A stretch of DNA of 64,000 bases from Ferrovibrio sp046294345 (GCA_046294345.1 JBKBJT010000005.1:1-64000); one strand, 5' to 3'; numbered from the stretch's first letter, positions 34,482 to 43,696 are shown. Translations and numbers: made by a program. Notes: generated from the letters alone by a model not told the origin.

Positions 34482-35804
34482 CTATTCGGCCGCCTGCGCC
34501 AGCCAGGGCGCCTGGCGGCGCTTGCGGGCATCGGCCTCGCGCCAGTATGCCTGCCACTGCGCCGTGGGGGCAACACCATCCACCGTGATCGGGCCGCGAA
34601 TGGCCCTGGCGCTTTCGCCATCCAGCACCATCAGCGGCCTTTCGCCGCCCTGCTCGACCTGGTCGATGGCCTTCATCAACATCGAGCGGTAGTTGATGAT
34701 GGCCTTGTCGGTGCTGCCCAGATGCTCGCGGGTGCGATCCTGGATCGGCCCCAGACTCTCCACCGCCCATTGGTCATGCACGTTGATGTCGAAGCCCATG
34801 CCGGTATAGGTCTGGGTCTTCTGCTGCTGCGGATCAAAGCCGTAATTGTTGGCCTTGTTCAGGCGCGGGATGTAATCCGGCAGGGTGTAGAGTTCCAGCC
34901 GCTGGGCCCGCATCTGCGCCTTGTCGACCGGCACGCCGAAGCTGGTGAAAATGGCATACCAGTAGCAGTTCACATCATCGATCGGCACATGCCATTGCGT
35001 GATGGTCATCTCGGCCGAGAGCGGGATGTTGAACGTCTGCGGGAAGATCAGGTTGGTGACGCGCACATGGGTGCTGGAGTCGCTGATCTGGCGCAGGGCG
35101 AACAGCCGCATGCCGTAATCCGTGCGCTCGACCTCGATCTGCGGCCGGTCGAATTCGCGCAGCACCTTGGTCATCGGCATGTCGGAATCGGCCGAGGCCG
35201 CACGGAACTGCTTGCCGTAACTGGCACTGGTGTCTTCGTCTTCGAAAAAACGGTGCAGGAAGGAGGCATGAGCCGGATCGATACCCACTTCCAGGGCCTG
35301 CAGCCAGTTGCAGGCGATATGGCCCTTGAAGGCAAAGACATGGCTGTCGGGCGCGACGAAGCAGTCGAAATCGGGGAAGGCCGGTGGCTCACCGTCTCCG
35401 AGGTAAGCGAACAGGATGCCGCTGCGCAGGACCACCGGATAGCTTTTCTGTTTAATGCGCTGGCACAGGCGGCTGTTCTCCGGCTCGGCTGGGGTTTGCA
35501 GGCACTGGCCCTTCACATCGAACAGCCAGCCATGGAAGGGGCAGCGCAGGCCGCCATCCTCGGGCCGGCCGAAGGCCAGATCGGCGCCGCGATGCGGGCA
35601 GTCGCGATCCAGCAGGCCGTAACGCCCCTGCTCGTCGCGGAACAGCACGAAGTCCTGGCCCAGCAGCTTCACGGCGCGCACCGGGCGCTCGGGATCAAGC
35701 TCCTCGATCAGGGCGGCCGGCTGCCAGTATTGCCGCAGCAGTTTGCCCGCCGGCTTGTCCGGTCCCACCAGGGTCATGCGCATATTCTGTTCGTGCGTGG
35801 TCAT
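34482..35804 (-). CDS. Rieske non-haem iron oxygenase, phthalate dioxygenase-like
   Basis: A 440-residue oxygenase component. The Rieske cluster ligands are Cys69/His71 (CPHRGAD) and Cys88/His91 (CPFHGW). The mononuclear iron site lies in EVGIDPAHASFLHRF. The N-terminal GKLLRQYWQPAAL and overall pattern resemble phthalate 4,5-dioxygenase-type (homo-oligomeric alpha only) enzymes. Such oxygenases need an FMN/2Fe-2S reductase, and none is encoded nearby. It is divergent from the IclR regulator, with a palindromic candidate operator between them, and is followed by the glutamine-synthetase-like ligase. The start has a GGGAG site upstream. Confidence 0.9.
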   Translation of the reverse strand: MTTHEQNMRMTLVGPDKPAGKLLRQYWQPAALIEELDPERPVRAVKLLGQDFVLFRDEQGRYGLLDRDCPHRGADLAFGRPEDGGLRCPFHGWLFDVKGQCLQTPAEPENSRLCQRIKQKSYPVVLRSGILFAYLGDGEPPAFPDFDCFVAPDSHVFAFKGHIACNWLQALEVGIDPAHASFLHRFFEDEDTSASYGKQFRAASADSDMPMTKVLREFDRPQIEVERTDYGMRLFALRQISDSSTHVRVTNLIFPQTFNIPLSAEMTITQWHVPIDDVNCYWYAIFTSFGVPVDKAQMRAQRLELYTLPDYIPRLNKANNYGFDPQQQKTQTYTGMGFDINVHDQWAVESLGPIQDRTREHLGSTDKAIINYRSMLMKAIDQVEQGGERPLMVLDGESARAIRGPITVDGVAPTAQWQAYWREADARKRRQAPWLAQAAE

Positions 35805-35872
35805 CGCGGACTCCCTCATATCCGGCCGGCTCGCCTTCGGCCTTGACGGGCCCTCCCACAGGCCCGACAATG

Positions 35873-35889
35873 TGTCCGATTAGCGAACA
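35873..35889. promoter_or_regulatory. Candidate IclR operator
   Basis: An imperfect 17-base palindrome, TGTCCG-attag-CGAACA, lies 47 bases upstream of the IclR gene start and 69 bases upstream of the divergent Rieske gene. A further TGTGCGATT half-like copy follows at about 35892. The position between regulator and target suggests autoregulation and control of the Rieske-ligase operon. Confidence 0.5.
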
Positions 35890-35935
35890 TATGTGCGATT
35901 TTAAACCAGCGGGCTTTTACCGGCAACGGAAAACC

Positions 35936-36715
35936 ATGACCAGACTGCGCCAGAGCGATGCCGAAAAACGCGCCCAGAGCGGCCGCAGCCCAGATTTTCT
36001 GGAAGCGCTGGCCCGGGGCTTGAGCGTGTTGACCGCTTTCGACGGCGGCCGGCCGCAGATGAGCCTGAGCGATGTGGCCCGCGCGGTAGACCTGCCGCGT
36101 GCCACCGCACGCCGCGCGCTCTACACCCTGGAACAGCTTGGCTATCTCGATAGCGACGGCAAGCTCTTCCGCCTGACGCCGCAGGTGCTGCGGTTCGCCT
36201 CGGCATATCTTGGCAGCGCCGGGAATTCCCCTGCCCTGCAGGCCGCCTGCGACCGGTTATGCGCCGCCACCGACGAGGCCTGCTCGGCCGCCGTGCTGGA
36301 TGGCGAGACGGCCGTGATGGTGGCGCATGCCTCGCCGCAGCGTTTTCTTTCATCGGCGCCGGGCATCGGCTTTCGCGTGCCGGCCTTCTGCTCGGCGCTG
36401 GGCCGTGTGCTGCTGGCGGCCAGCGGCGCGGAACCGGTCGGCATCCGGAGCCTGACACCCAGGACCGTGACGAACAAAGCCGAGTTGCAGGCGATCATCG
36501 ACAGAGCGGGCCGTGACGGCTACGCGCTGGCCGACCAGGAAACCGAACTGGGTTTCCGCTCGCTGGCCGTGCCGGTACGCCGCTTCGACGGCCGCGTGGT
36601 GGCGGCGCTCAACATCGGCATCCGCATCGAACGCGCCACGCCGAAGCAGATGAAGGGAAGTTTCCTGCCCCTGCTTCTGCAGGCAGCGGAAGGCCTGCGC
36701 GATCAGGTGGTATAG
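35936..36715 (+). CDS. IclR-family transcriptional regulator
   Basis: A 259-residue regulator. It has an N-terminal winged helix-turn-helix (about residues 17-80, MSLSDVARAVDLPRATARRALYTLEQLGYL) and a C-terminal effector domain with SAPGIGFRVPAFCSALGRVLLA and GFRSLAVPVR. The pattern is close to PcaR/PobR-type regulators of aromatic catabolism. It sits divergently from the phthalate-dioxygenase-like gene and convergently with the two-subunit Rieske oxygenase, so it is the best candidate regulator of the region. The effector is probably an aromatic acid, by analogy. Confidence 0.92.
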   Translation: MTRLRQSDAEKRAQSGRSPDFLEALARGLSVLTAFDGGRPQMSLSDVARAVDLPRATARRALYTLEQLGYLDSDGKLFRLTPQVLRFASAYLGSAGNSPALQAACDRLCAATDEACSAAVLDGETAVMVAHASPQRFLSSAPGIGFRVPAFCSALGRVLLAASGAEPVGIRSLTPRTVTNKAELQAIIDRAGRDGYALADQETELGFRSLAVPVRRFDGRVVAALNIGIRIERATPKQMKGSFLPLLLQAAEGLRDQVV

Positions 36716-36719
36716 ATAT

Positions 36720-37223
36720 TCAGATCGGATAGATCAGCGAGTTGAGGATCAGTTCGCTGTCGAACACGCAAAGCCGCTCTTCCAGCAGCAGCACGCCCTT
36801 CTCGCCATAGACGAAGCGGTCGATATACCGCCCCACATTATAGACCTCGGAAACCGAACCGGGCTTGGTGCGGAATACGGCATAATTCGCCGTGGCCTGG
36901 ATGGTCTGATCGTTATCCGACAGGATGCGCGCCGTGCCGATGACATGCCGCTGGTAATAGGGCGCATGGAACAGCGTGTTGGCGATGCCATAGGCACGAT
37001 CCTTCAGCATGCCCTGGCCTTCCAGCGCCATGGTGCAGAGCGGCAGGCCGGCATCGAAATTCTCGCGCGGGATCACCTTGTACAGGCAGTCGGGCGTGAA
37101 CATGGCGACCCAGGCATCGAAATCGCCGCGATCAAGACAATCGGCATAATCGGCATTGAACTGGTCGACACGGTACTGCGATTCCAGGATCGAGAGCGCG
37201 ATGGCATGGGGTCGCATCGGCAT
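36720..37223 (-). CDS. Aromatic-ring-hydroxylating oxygenase beta subunit
   Basis: A 167-residue protein with the SnoaL-like cone fold of ring-hydroxylating dioxygenase small subunits, which support the alpha3beta3 oxygenase structurally. The family pattern is visible in YADCLDRGDFDAWVAMFTPDC and the C-terminal LLLEERLCVFDSELILNSLIYPI. It begins three bases after the alpha subunit gene. The end is four bases from the convergent IclR gene. Confidence 0.9.
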   Translation of the reverse strand: MPMRPHAIALSILESQYRVDQFNADYADCLDRGDFDAWVAMFTPDCLYKVIPRENFDAGLPLCTMALEGQGMLKDRAYGIANTLFHAPYYQRHVIGTARILSDNDQTIQATANYAVFRTKPGSVSEVYNVGRYIDRFVYGEKGVLLLEERLCVFDSELILNSLIYPI

Positions 37224-37225
37224 GG

Positions 37226-38512
37226 TCAGATCTCCATCACCTTGCGCCAGTAGCCATACATGCCGCGGATCAGCGTCTCGGTCACCATATGCGGCGTGGG
37301 CGCGGCATCGCGGCCATCCAGTTCGCAGATCGTGCTGGCCGCGCCGCCATTCTGGCGGAAACCATCCTGCGAGAATTCGATCACTTCGCCATCGTCGGCC
37401 GAGACGAAGCCGGCCGGACCGAACAGGTTGGCCTGGCGCAGGCGGCGCCGCGTCATTACCTCGTCATCCTCCTCGAAGCCGAAATGGGTCCAGACGAAGT
37501 CGAAGGCATCGGGCCCGCATGGCACGATATGACGGGTGGAGAGTGAATTGACCTGCTGCTGGATGATCACGCTGGGAAACAGGGTGATCATCGTCACTGT
37601 CGGACCTTTCCACCAGTGTTCCGGCACCACATCCAGCAGACGCGGGTCGTTCAGCGTCATGTCCTTCTTGAAGCTGGTGACGCCCTCGGTGACCGCCTTC
37701 GCCTCGCCGCCGGCATTGCGCTGCGAGATCATCACCGCATGGCGGCCATGGCTGTCCATCACCATGCGCGACTGCTGGTCCGCGCGCCACAGACCGAAGG
37801 TGACGAACCAGGTGTGCAGCAGGCCCGGATGATACGGGTCCTTGATGTTTTCCATCATCAGCTTCCAGTTGCCCGGAATGCGCTGGCGGTTGGTGCCGAG
37901 GATGGTGAGCCTGCGGCCATCGAAGATGCGGTTCAGCCACGGCATCACATCCGGGCCGAAATAATCCTCCAGCGCGGGCGCATCGGACGAAAAGCTGGCA
38001 AAGACCAGTCCGTTATAGGTGGCGACCTTCAGCTTCGTCAGGCCGTGCTGCTTCAGGTCGAAATCCGCCGGCATGCCGCCCTGTACGCTGCCGTCTTCTT
38101 TCTTCACGCCATGGCGGAACGGCAGGCCGGCAAGGTCGCCGTTCAGCTTGTAGGTCCACTGGTGATAGGGGCAGACAAAGCTGCGCGCGCTGCCGCGCTG
38201 TTTCTGGCAGAAGCGCACACCGCGATGGGCGCAGCGGTTCTCCACCACGTTCAGGCTGCCGTCGCGGTCGCGCGCCACGATCACCTGGCGCTCGCCCACA
38301 TATGACAGCTTGTAATCCCCTGGTTTGGGCAGTTCGGCCGCCAGCGCGACGTAGCACCAATGGCCGCCGCCATGGAAGAACCGCTCCAGCTCGCGCTGAT
38401 AGACGCCCGGATCGGTATAGGCCCAATAGGGTACACGGCTGGATCCTTCGCCCTCCCAGCGGGGCAGAGCATCCGGCCCCGCCGGCTGGCGCAGTTCGGC
38501 ATGCATGGTCAT
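37226..38512 (-). CDS. Aromatic-ring-hydroxylating oxygenase alpha subunit
   Basis: A 428-residue Rieske oxygenase alpha subunit. The cluster ligands are Cys94/His96 (CAHRGVRF) and Cys114/His117 (CPYHQWTY); the iron site is NIKDPYHPGLLHTW. This iron motif and the alpha/beta pairing are like salicylate or anthranilate oxygenases (NagG/AndAc type) rather than the phthalate type next door. The substrate is probably an aromatic carboxylate, an inference only. Ferredoxin and reductase genes are absent from the window. Confidence 0.9.
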   Translation of the reverse strand: MTMHAELRQPAGPDALPRWEGEGSSRVPYWAYTDPGVYQRELERFFHGGGHWCYVALAAELPKPGDYKLSYVGERQVIVARDRDGSLNVVENRCAHRGVRFCQKQRGSARSFVCPYHQWTYKLNGDLAGLPFRHGVKKEDGSVQGGMPADFDLKQHGLTKLKVATYNGLVFASFSSDAPALEDYFGPDVMPWLNRIFDGRRLTILGTNRQRIPGNWKLMMENIKDPYHPGLLHTWFVTFGLWRADQQSRMVMDSHGRHAVMISQRNAGGEAKAVTEGVTSFKKDMTLNDPRLLDVVPEHWWKGPTVTMITLFPSVIIQQQVNSLSTRHIVPCGPDAFDFVWTHFGFEEDDEVMTRRRLRQANLFGPAGFVSADDGEVIEFSQDGFRQNGGAASTICELDGRDAAPTPHMVTETLIRGMYGYWRKVMEI

Positions 38513-38540
38513 GCGATCCTCCCGACACGGAATTTATTTG

Positions 38541-38613
38541 TATTTGCAAATATATTCGCGCCGGCGACGCTGCCCGTCAATGGGCTTTCTCACGTCACCT
38601 TCCGTAAGGTAAC
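38541..38613. promoter_or_regulatory. Two palindromes between oxygenase and CoA ligase genes
   Basis: The 157-base divergent intergenic region holds a perfect palindrome TATTTGCAAATA (38541-38552) near the oxygenase start, and a near-perfect 20-base inverted repeat GTCACCTT-ccgt-AAGGTAAC (38594-38613) 57 bases before the ligase start. The second resembles TetR-type operators often found at acyl-CoA metabolism genes. No TetR gene is adjacent. Confidence 0.5.
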
Positions 38614-38669
38614 CAATTGAATTGGGCGGTAAAACACCCGACGATACCGGTCCGTCAGGGAGGAAAATC

Positions 38670-40334
38670 ATGTTCGACCGGCATTACGCGGTCTGGCCCA
38701 AGGGCGTGCCCAAACACCTGACCCTGCCCGAGACCAGCCTGTACGAGAATATCGAGATCTCCGCGCGCCGCTTCCCGCGCAAGCCGGCCCTGCTCTATTA
38801 CGGCGCGGCTTTGTCCTATGCCGAGCTGAAAGACCACATCGACCGGCTGGCTGGCTGGTTGGAGCAAAACTGCGGCGTGCAGAAAGCCGACCGCGTGCTG
38901 CTGTATATGCAGAACAGCCCGCAATTCGTGATCGCCTATTACGCCATCCAGCGCCTGACCGCCGTGGTGGTGCCGGTCAATCCGATGAGCAAGACGGAGG
39001 AGTTGCGCCACATCGCAACCGATACCGGCGCGACCACGGTGATCTGCGGCCAGGAATTGCTGGGTTTCGTGCAACCCCTGCTGGGCGAAACCTTGCAGCA
39101 TGCCGTGGTGGCAGCCTATGGCGATTATGTCACCGCACCAACCGACCTGCCGCTGCCCGATGCGGTGGCCGCACCGCGCGCCGCCTTCGACACGCCCGGT
39201 GCCATACCCTGGAGCAACGCCCTGACGGCGAACCTGATCGCATCGCCGCATCAGGCCAGCCATGATGACTGGTGCGTGCTGCCTTATTCCTCAGGCACGA
39301 CGGGTGCGCCGAAAGGCTGCCTGCACAACATCCGCGGCGTGACGGCCACGCTGTTCGGTTCGATCGCCTGGAATCCGGCCACGCCGGAATCCGTGCAGCT
39401 TGTCACCCTGCCGCTGTTCCATGTCACCGGCATGCAGAATTCGATGAACGCGCCGTTGTTCAACGGCGCCACGCTGGTGCTGATGACACGCTGGGACCGC
39501 CGGGTGGCCGCCGAGCTGATCCAGCGCCACCGCGTGACGCACTGGCGCAATATCACCACCATGTGCATCGACTTCCTGTCCGACCCCGGGATCGGCAAAT
39601 ACGACCTGTCCAGCCTGATCGGCATCGGCGGCGGCGGTGCGCCGATGCCCAAAGCGGTGGCGGCCAAACTGAAGGAACTGACCGGGCTGGATTACATCGA
39701 GGGCTATGGCCTCTCGGAGACCATCGCCGCCACGCATATCAACCCGGTCGACAATCCGCGCCCGCAATGCTTAGGGATTCCCGTCTTCGACGTGGATTCC
39801 CGCGTGATCAATCCCGATACCCTGCAGGAACTGGGGCCGGGCGAGACCGGCGAGATCGTTGTGGCGGGGCCGCAGGTCTTCCTGGGCTACTGGAACCGGC
39901 CGGCCGAAACGGCGGCGGTGTTTTTCGAGCGTGACGGCAAACGGTTCTTCCGCACCGGCGATCTGGGCTATTACGACGATGACGGCTATTTCTTCCTGGT
40001 CGACCGACTGAAGCGCATGATCAACGCCTCGGGCTTCAAGGTCTGGCCGACCGAGATCGAGGCGATGATGTATGCCCATCCCGGCATTCGCGAAGTCTGC
40101 ATCATTGCCACGCCCGACGCCCATCGCGGCGAGACGGTGAAAGCCGTGATCGTGCCGAAGGACGATGCAAAAAACCTGACGGCGGAAGACATCCAGTCCT
40201 GGTGCCGCGACCGCATGGCCGCCTACAAGGTGCCGCGCGTGGTGGTGTTTGCCGATGCGCTGCCAAAATCAGCCACCGGCAAGATCCTCTGGCGTGTGCT
40301 GCAGGATCAGGAACGCAGCCAGCCGTCGGATTAG
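38670..40334 (+). CDS. AMP-forming acyl-CoA/aryl-CoA ligase
   Basis: A 554-residue adenylate-forming ligase that would activate a carboxylic acid to its CoA thioester. The phosphate-binding P-loop YSSGTTGAPKG, GYGLSETIAATH, RTGDLGYYDDDGYF, DRLKRMINASGFKVWP and the C-terminal catalytic lysine in SATGKILWR are intact. Medium-chain and aromatic acid ligases share this pattern. Placement beside two ring oxygenases makes an aryl or alkyl carboxylate intermediate plausible. The start follows a near-perfect GGGAGGAAAATC ribosome binding site. Confidence 0.92.
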   Translation: MFDRHYAVWPKGVPKHLTLPETSLYENIEISARRFPRKPALLYYGAALSYAELKDHIDRLAGWLEQNCGVQKADRVLLYMQNSPQFVIAYYAIQRLTAVVVPVNPMSKTEELRHIATDTGATTVICGQELLGFVQPLLGETLQHAVVAAYGDYVTAPTDLPLPDAVAAPRAAFDTPGAIPWSNALTANLIASPHQASHDDWCVLPYSSGTTGAPKGCLHNIRGVTATLFGSIAWNPATPESVQLVTLPLFHVTGMQNSMNAPLFNGATLVLMTRWDRRVAAELIQRHRVTHWRNITTMCIDFLSDPGIGKYDLSSLIGIGGGGAPMPKAVAAKLKELTGLDYIEGYGLSETIAATHINPVDNPRPQCLGIPVFDVDSRVINPDTLQELGPGETGEIVVAGPQVFLGYWNRPAETAAVFFERDGKRFFRTGDLGYYDDDGYFFLVDRLKRMINASGFKVWPTEIEAMMYAHPGIREVCIIATPDAHRGETVKAVIVPKDDAKNLTAEDIQSWCRDRMAAYKVPRVVVFADALPKSATGKILWRVLQDQERSQPSD

Positions 40335-40630
40335 GTCGGGAACCCCACCTTCTGCGGCCACAGATTGGCGAAGGCCCGGATCGACACCGAGGCATAGACG
40401 CCATTCTGGGTGAAGGGTTCATGCCGCAGCCATTCCTCGGCGGCGGCGCGGTCGGGGAAATCGATCACCAGCAGGCTGCCCTGCATCGTCACGCCATCGT
40501 CGGCCAGCAGAGGCCCGGCAAAGGCGATGCGGTCGGCGATCCTCGCCAGATAATCCTTGTGCACAGGACGCCATTTCAGACGCAGGTCGGCCGTGCCGGG
40601 CTTGTCGAGATTGTAGAAACAGAACAGCAT
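40331..40630 (-). CDS. YciI-like protein
   Basis: A 99-residue protein of the YCII/ferredoxin-like alpha+beta barrel superfamily, with ADRIAFAGPLLADDG and GSLLVIDFPDRAAAEEWLRHEPF as the recognisable core. Some members act as muconolactone isomerase-like or dehalogenase enzymes in aromatic catabolism; others are uncharacterised. The three C-terminal codons overlap the convergent CoA ligase gene by four bases. It starts 17 bases after the TRAP permease stop, in the same direction. Confidence 0.82.
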   Translation of the reverse strand: MLFCFYNLDKPGTADLRLKWRPVHKDYLARIADRIAFAGPLLADDGVTMQGSLLVIDFPDRAAAEEWLRHEPFTQNGVYASVSIRAFANLWPQKVGFPT

Positions 40631-40647
40631 GCCACGCCCTCCGTGGG

Positions 40648-41931
40648 TCAGTAGCCCAGGCTGCGCGGCAGCCAGAGCACGATATCGGGCACCACGATCA
40701 GCAGGACCAGCGCCAGCATCATCGCCAGCACGAACCACACCGCCCAGCGCGCGGTCTGTTCGATCGGTATGCCTGCCAGTTTGGACGAGACCATCAGGTT
40801 CACCGCCATCGGCGGCGTGAACTGGCCGATGGCCACCATATAGGTGAGCAGCACGCCGAACCAGACCGGGTCCCAGGCAAAGGCGCGCATCATCGGCAGC
40901 AGGATCGGCAGGAAGATCAGGAAGATCGAAATGCCGTCCAGCACCATGCCGACGAACAGCAGCACCACCACGATCATCGCCAGCGTGCCGTGAGAGCCCA
41001 GGCCGCTGCCGGTGATGGTCCGGGCAATCGGATCGACGATGCCCAGCGTGTTGACCGCATAGGCGAAAATGCTGGCCAGCGCCACCACGATCATGATGAT
41101 GCCCGAGGTCTCGGCCGCATCGACCAGGATATCGAGCAATTCCTTCATACGGATGGTGCGATAGACCACCATGCCGACGAACAGGCCGTAGACCACAGCC
41201 ACCACGGCGGCTTCGGTGGGCGTGAACCAGCCCATGCGCATGCCGCCCAGGATCAGCACTGGCGCGGCCAGGCCCCAGCTCGCCGCCCGCAGCGACGGCC
41301 AGAAAGGCGGGCGCCGGGAATCGATGTCAGCCAGGCCGAAGCCGTGCCGCTTGGCCAGCAGGACGGCCGGGATCATCAGGGCCACGCCGGCCAGCAGGCC
41401 GGGAAACAGGCCGCCGGCGAACAGCGCCGGCACGGATGCGCCAGGCACCAGCACCGAATAGACGATGAAGGCGATGGACGGCGGAATCAGAATATCGGTG
41501 GCCGCCGCCGAACCGATCACGGTGGCGGAATAGGCCGGCGGATAACCGGCACGGGCCATGGCCGCCAACATCACGCCACCCACGGCCGCCGCCGTCGCCG
41601 GGCCGGAACCGGAAATGCCGCCCAGCAGCATGGCGACCGCGATAGCCACCAGCGGCAACCGGCCGGGCTTGCGGCCGACGATGGCGATGGCGAGGTTGAC
41701 CAGCCGTTCGGCCACGCCCGATTTCTCGAAGATCACGCCCACCAGCACGAACATCGGCAGTGCCAGTAACGGATACTTGGCGATGCCGGCATAGAAGTTG
41801 TTCGGCAGCGACATCATGCCCAGATCGGCCAGTCCGATGCCGAGCGCACCGCCCAGCATCAGCGCCACGCCGATCGGCACACCGGCCAGCATCAGTACGA
41901 CGAAGACGGCAAAAATGGCGAAGCCGATCAT
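40648..41931 (-). CDS. TRAP transporter large permease (DctM family), second system
   Basis: A 427-residue polytopic membrane protein. It has the DctM core LALPMFVLVGVIFEKSG, LLGGISGSGPATAAAVGGVM, DILIPPSIAFIVYSVL and the C-terminal QFTPPMAVNLMVSSKLAG. It overlaps the small subunit gene by four bases (ATGA). With the binding protein at 42535-43584 it forms a complete TRAP system distinct from the TakP-like one. A catabolic substrate such as an organic acid is likely from context. Confidence 0.93.
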   Translation of the reverse strand: MIGFAIFAVFVVLMLAGVPIGVALMLGGALGIGLADLGMMSLPNNFYAGIAKYPLLALPMFVLVGVIFEKSGVAERLVNLAIAIVGRKPGRLPLVAIAVAMLLGGISGSGPATAAAVGGVMLAAMARAGYPPAYSATVIGSAAATDILIPPSIAFIVYSVLVPGASVPALFAGGLFPGLLAGVALMIPAVLLAKRHGFGLADIDSRRPPFWPSLRAASWGLAAPVLILGGMRMGWFTPTEAAVVAVVYGLFVGMVVYRTIRMKELLDILVDAAETSGIIMIVVALASIFAYAVNTLGIVDPIARTITGSGLGSHGTLAMIVVVLLFVGMVLDGISIFLIFLPILLPMMRAFAWDPVWFGVLLTYMVAIGQFTPPMAVNLMVSSKLAGIPIEQTARWAVWFVLAMMLALVLLIVVPDIVLWLPRSLGY

Positions 41932-42437
41932 GCTTTCGCCCGCCACTTGCGCCAGAAGACCTGTGCACCGCGAAGCGCGATGGCCGCCGACAACACCGGC
42001 AGCCACATGCTGTACCACCATTGCGGCACGCCGATGCCCGGCGAGGTCACGTCGAAACGATAATCGTCATAGGCAAACCGCGCCGCCAGCACAGTGAGGA
42101 TGACAAAACCGGTCACCGTGGCCGCTGCCGAAACCAGCGCCAGCAGACGGCGGCGACGCGGCGAGCCGCGCTCGAAGAACGCCTCGATGCGGATATGGCG
42201 GTCGCGTGCCACGGCGGCGCTGGCCGCCACCATGGTGAGGATCACCATCAACGAGATAGAAATCTCTTCGGTCCAGGCGAAGGACTGGTTGGTGAAATAG
42301 CGCGCGATCACGTTCGCGAAGGTGATCGCCGCCAGCAGCAGCATGACGGCCGCACCGATCCAGTCCTCCCAACGCAGCCGGCCACGTGCCTGCAGCTGCG
42401 GCGGCGTAGACGGATTGGATTTCGAGGTTTCCTGCAC
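41928..42437 (-). CDS. TRAP transporter small permease (DctQ family), second system
   Basis: A 169-residue membrane protein with four helices. Typical segments are AAITFANVIARYFTNQSFAWTEEISI and AAVARDRHIRIEAFFER. It is coupled to the large subunit by an ATGA overlap and lies 97 bases downstream of the binding-protein gene. Confidence 0.92.
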   Translation of the reverse strand: MQETSKSNPSTPPQLQARGRLRWEDWIGAAVMLLLAAITFANVIARYFTNQSFAWTEEISISLMVILTMVAASAAVARDRHIRIEAFFERGSPRRRRLLALVSAAATVTGFVILTVLAARFAYDDYRFDVTSPGIGVPQWWYSMWLPVLSAAIALRGAQVFWRKWRAKA

Positions 42438-42534
42438 GCTGCTTCCCCCATACGGGCAACCGGCGGGCGGACCGGAAAAGCAAAGGCCGGGAAATCCCGG
42501 CCCCGCTTCCGGCCTGCGCCACTTGCCGTACCGA

Positions 42535-43584
42535 TCAGGCCTTCTTGCGCGAGGCGGCGACGGCAGTCTCAGCCTTCTTCACCAGATCGGGCCCGATCTG
42601 CTGCACCCACTTATCGTAGGCCGGCTTGACCGCCTGCTTGAAGGCATCTTTCTCGGCAGCAGTCAGCTCGGTGACCTTCACGCCCAGCGCCTCGACTTCC
42701 TTCACAAAGGAACTGTCGCTGGCGGTGAGGCCCTTGCGGGCAATGGCGATTTCCTGCTTGCCGGCGTCGATGGCCGCCTGCCGCACGATCTTCTGGTCGT
42801 CGGCGCTCCAGGATTTCCACACATCCTGGTTGGCGACGAAGATCAGCGGATCGGCAACATAGCCCCAGCGCGTGACGAATTTCTGCGCCAGCGTGTTGAG
42901 CTTGGCCGCCGTGAAGACATGCAGCGGATTCTCCTGACCCTCGACCGCGCCAGACGCCAGCGCCGGCTGCGCATCGGCCCAGCTCATCTGCGTCGGGTTG
43001 GCGCCGAGCGCGGTGAAGGTGTCGTTGAAGATCGGCGAACCGACGACGCGGAATTTCAGGCCCTTCATGTCGGCCGGCTTGCGGATTTCGTGCTTGGAGT
43101 TCGATACCTCGCGGAAACCGTTCTCGCCCCAGGCCAGCGGCATCACGCCGTTCTTCTCGACCAACGCCATGATCTCCTTGCCCACGTCACCCTGCACCAT
43201 GGCGTCGAGGCCGGCATGGTCCTGCGCCAGGAAGGGCAGCGAAAAGAGGTTGAGCTGCTTGATCTGCGGCGACCAGTTGATGGTCGAACCGATGGCGAGA
43301 TCGATCACGCCCTGGCGGATCGCAGTGAATTCGCGGGTCTGGTCGCCGTTCACCAGCGACACGCCGGGATACATCTTGATGTTGATGCGACCCTGGGTGC
43401 GTTCCTTCACCAGTTCGATCCAGATGTCGCCGCCCTTGCCCCACGGGAAGGCCGAGCCGACCACGGTGGAGAGCTTGTATTCCGGCTTGTAGGTGCTGGC
43501 ATAGGCGCTGCGGCCGATGATGGCGGGTGCGGCGAAAAGAGCGGTGCCGGCAAGACCGGCCTTGAGCAGCGAACGACGATCCAT
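42535..43584 (-). CDS. TRAP substrate-binding protein (DctP family), second system
   Basis: A 349-residue periplasmic binding protein. The N-terminus MDRRSLLKAGLAGTALFAAPAI is a twin-arginine-like signal. The mature part shows the DctP pattern: a WIELVKERTQGRINIKMYPG strand-helix, GLKFRVVGSPIF with the conserved Arg that usually binds a carboxylate, and GAVEGQENPLHVF. The ligand is thus probably a carboxylic acid. A strong AGGAGG ribosome binding site precedes the start. It is 112 bases downstream of the E1 beta gene. Confidence 0.92.
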   Translation of the reverse strand: MDRRSLLKAGLAGTALFAAPAIIGRSAYASTYKPEYKLSTVVGSAFPWGKGGDIWIELVKERTQGRINIKMYPGVSLVNGDQTREFTAIRQGVIDLAIGSTINWSPQIKQLNLFSLPFLAQDHAGLDAMVQGDVGKEIMALVEKNGVMPLAWGENGFREVSNSKHEIRKPADMKGLKFRVVGSPIFNDTFTALGANPTQMSWADAQPALASGAVEGQENPLHVFTAAKLNTLAQKFVTRWGYVADPLIFVANQDVWKSWSADDQKIVRQAAIDAGKQEIAIARKGLTASDSSFVKEVEALGVKVTELTAAEKDAFKQAVKPAYDKWVQQIGPDLVKKAETAVAASRKKA

Positions 43585-43696
43585 GGTCTGTTTCCTCCTG
43601 ATGTTTATTTTTGTTGTTCAGCCAATACAGCATTCCGTGTGGCACGCCAAGATGGGATGGATACGGAGCGCCGCATATGCCGCTTTCCTGCCCTGC

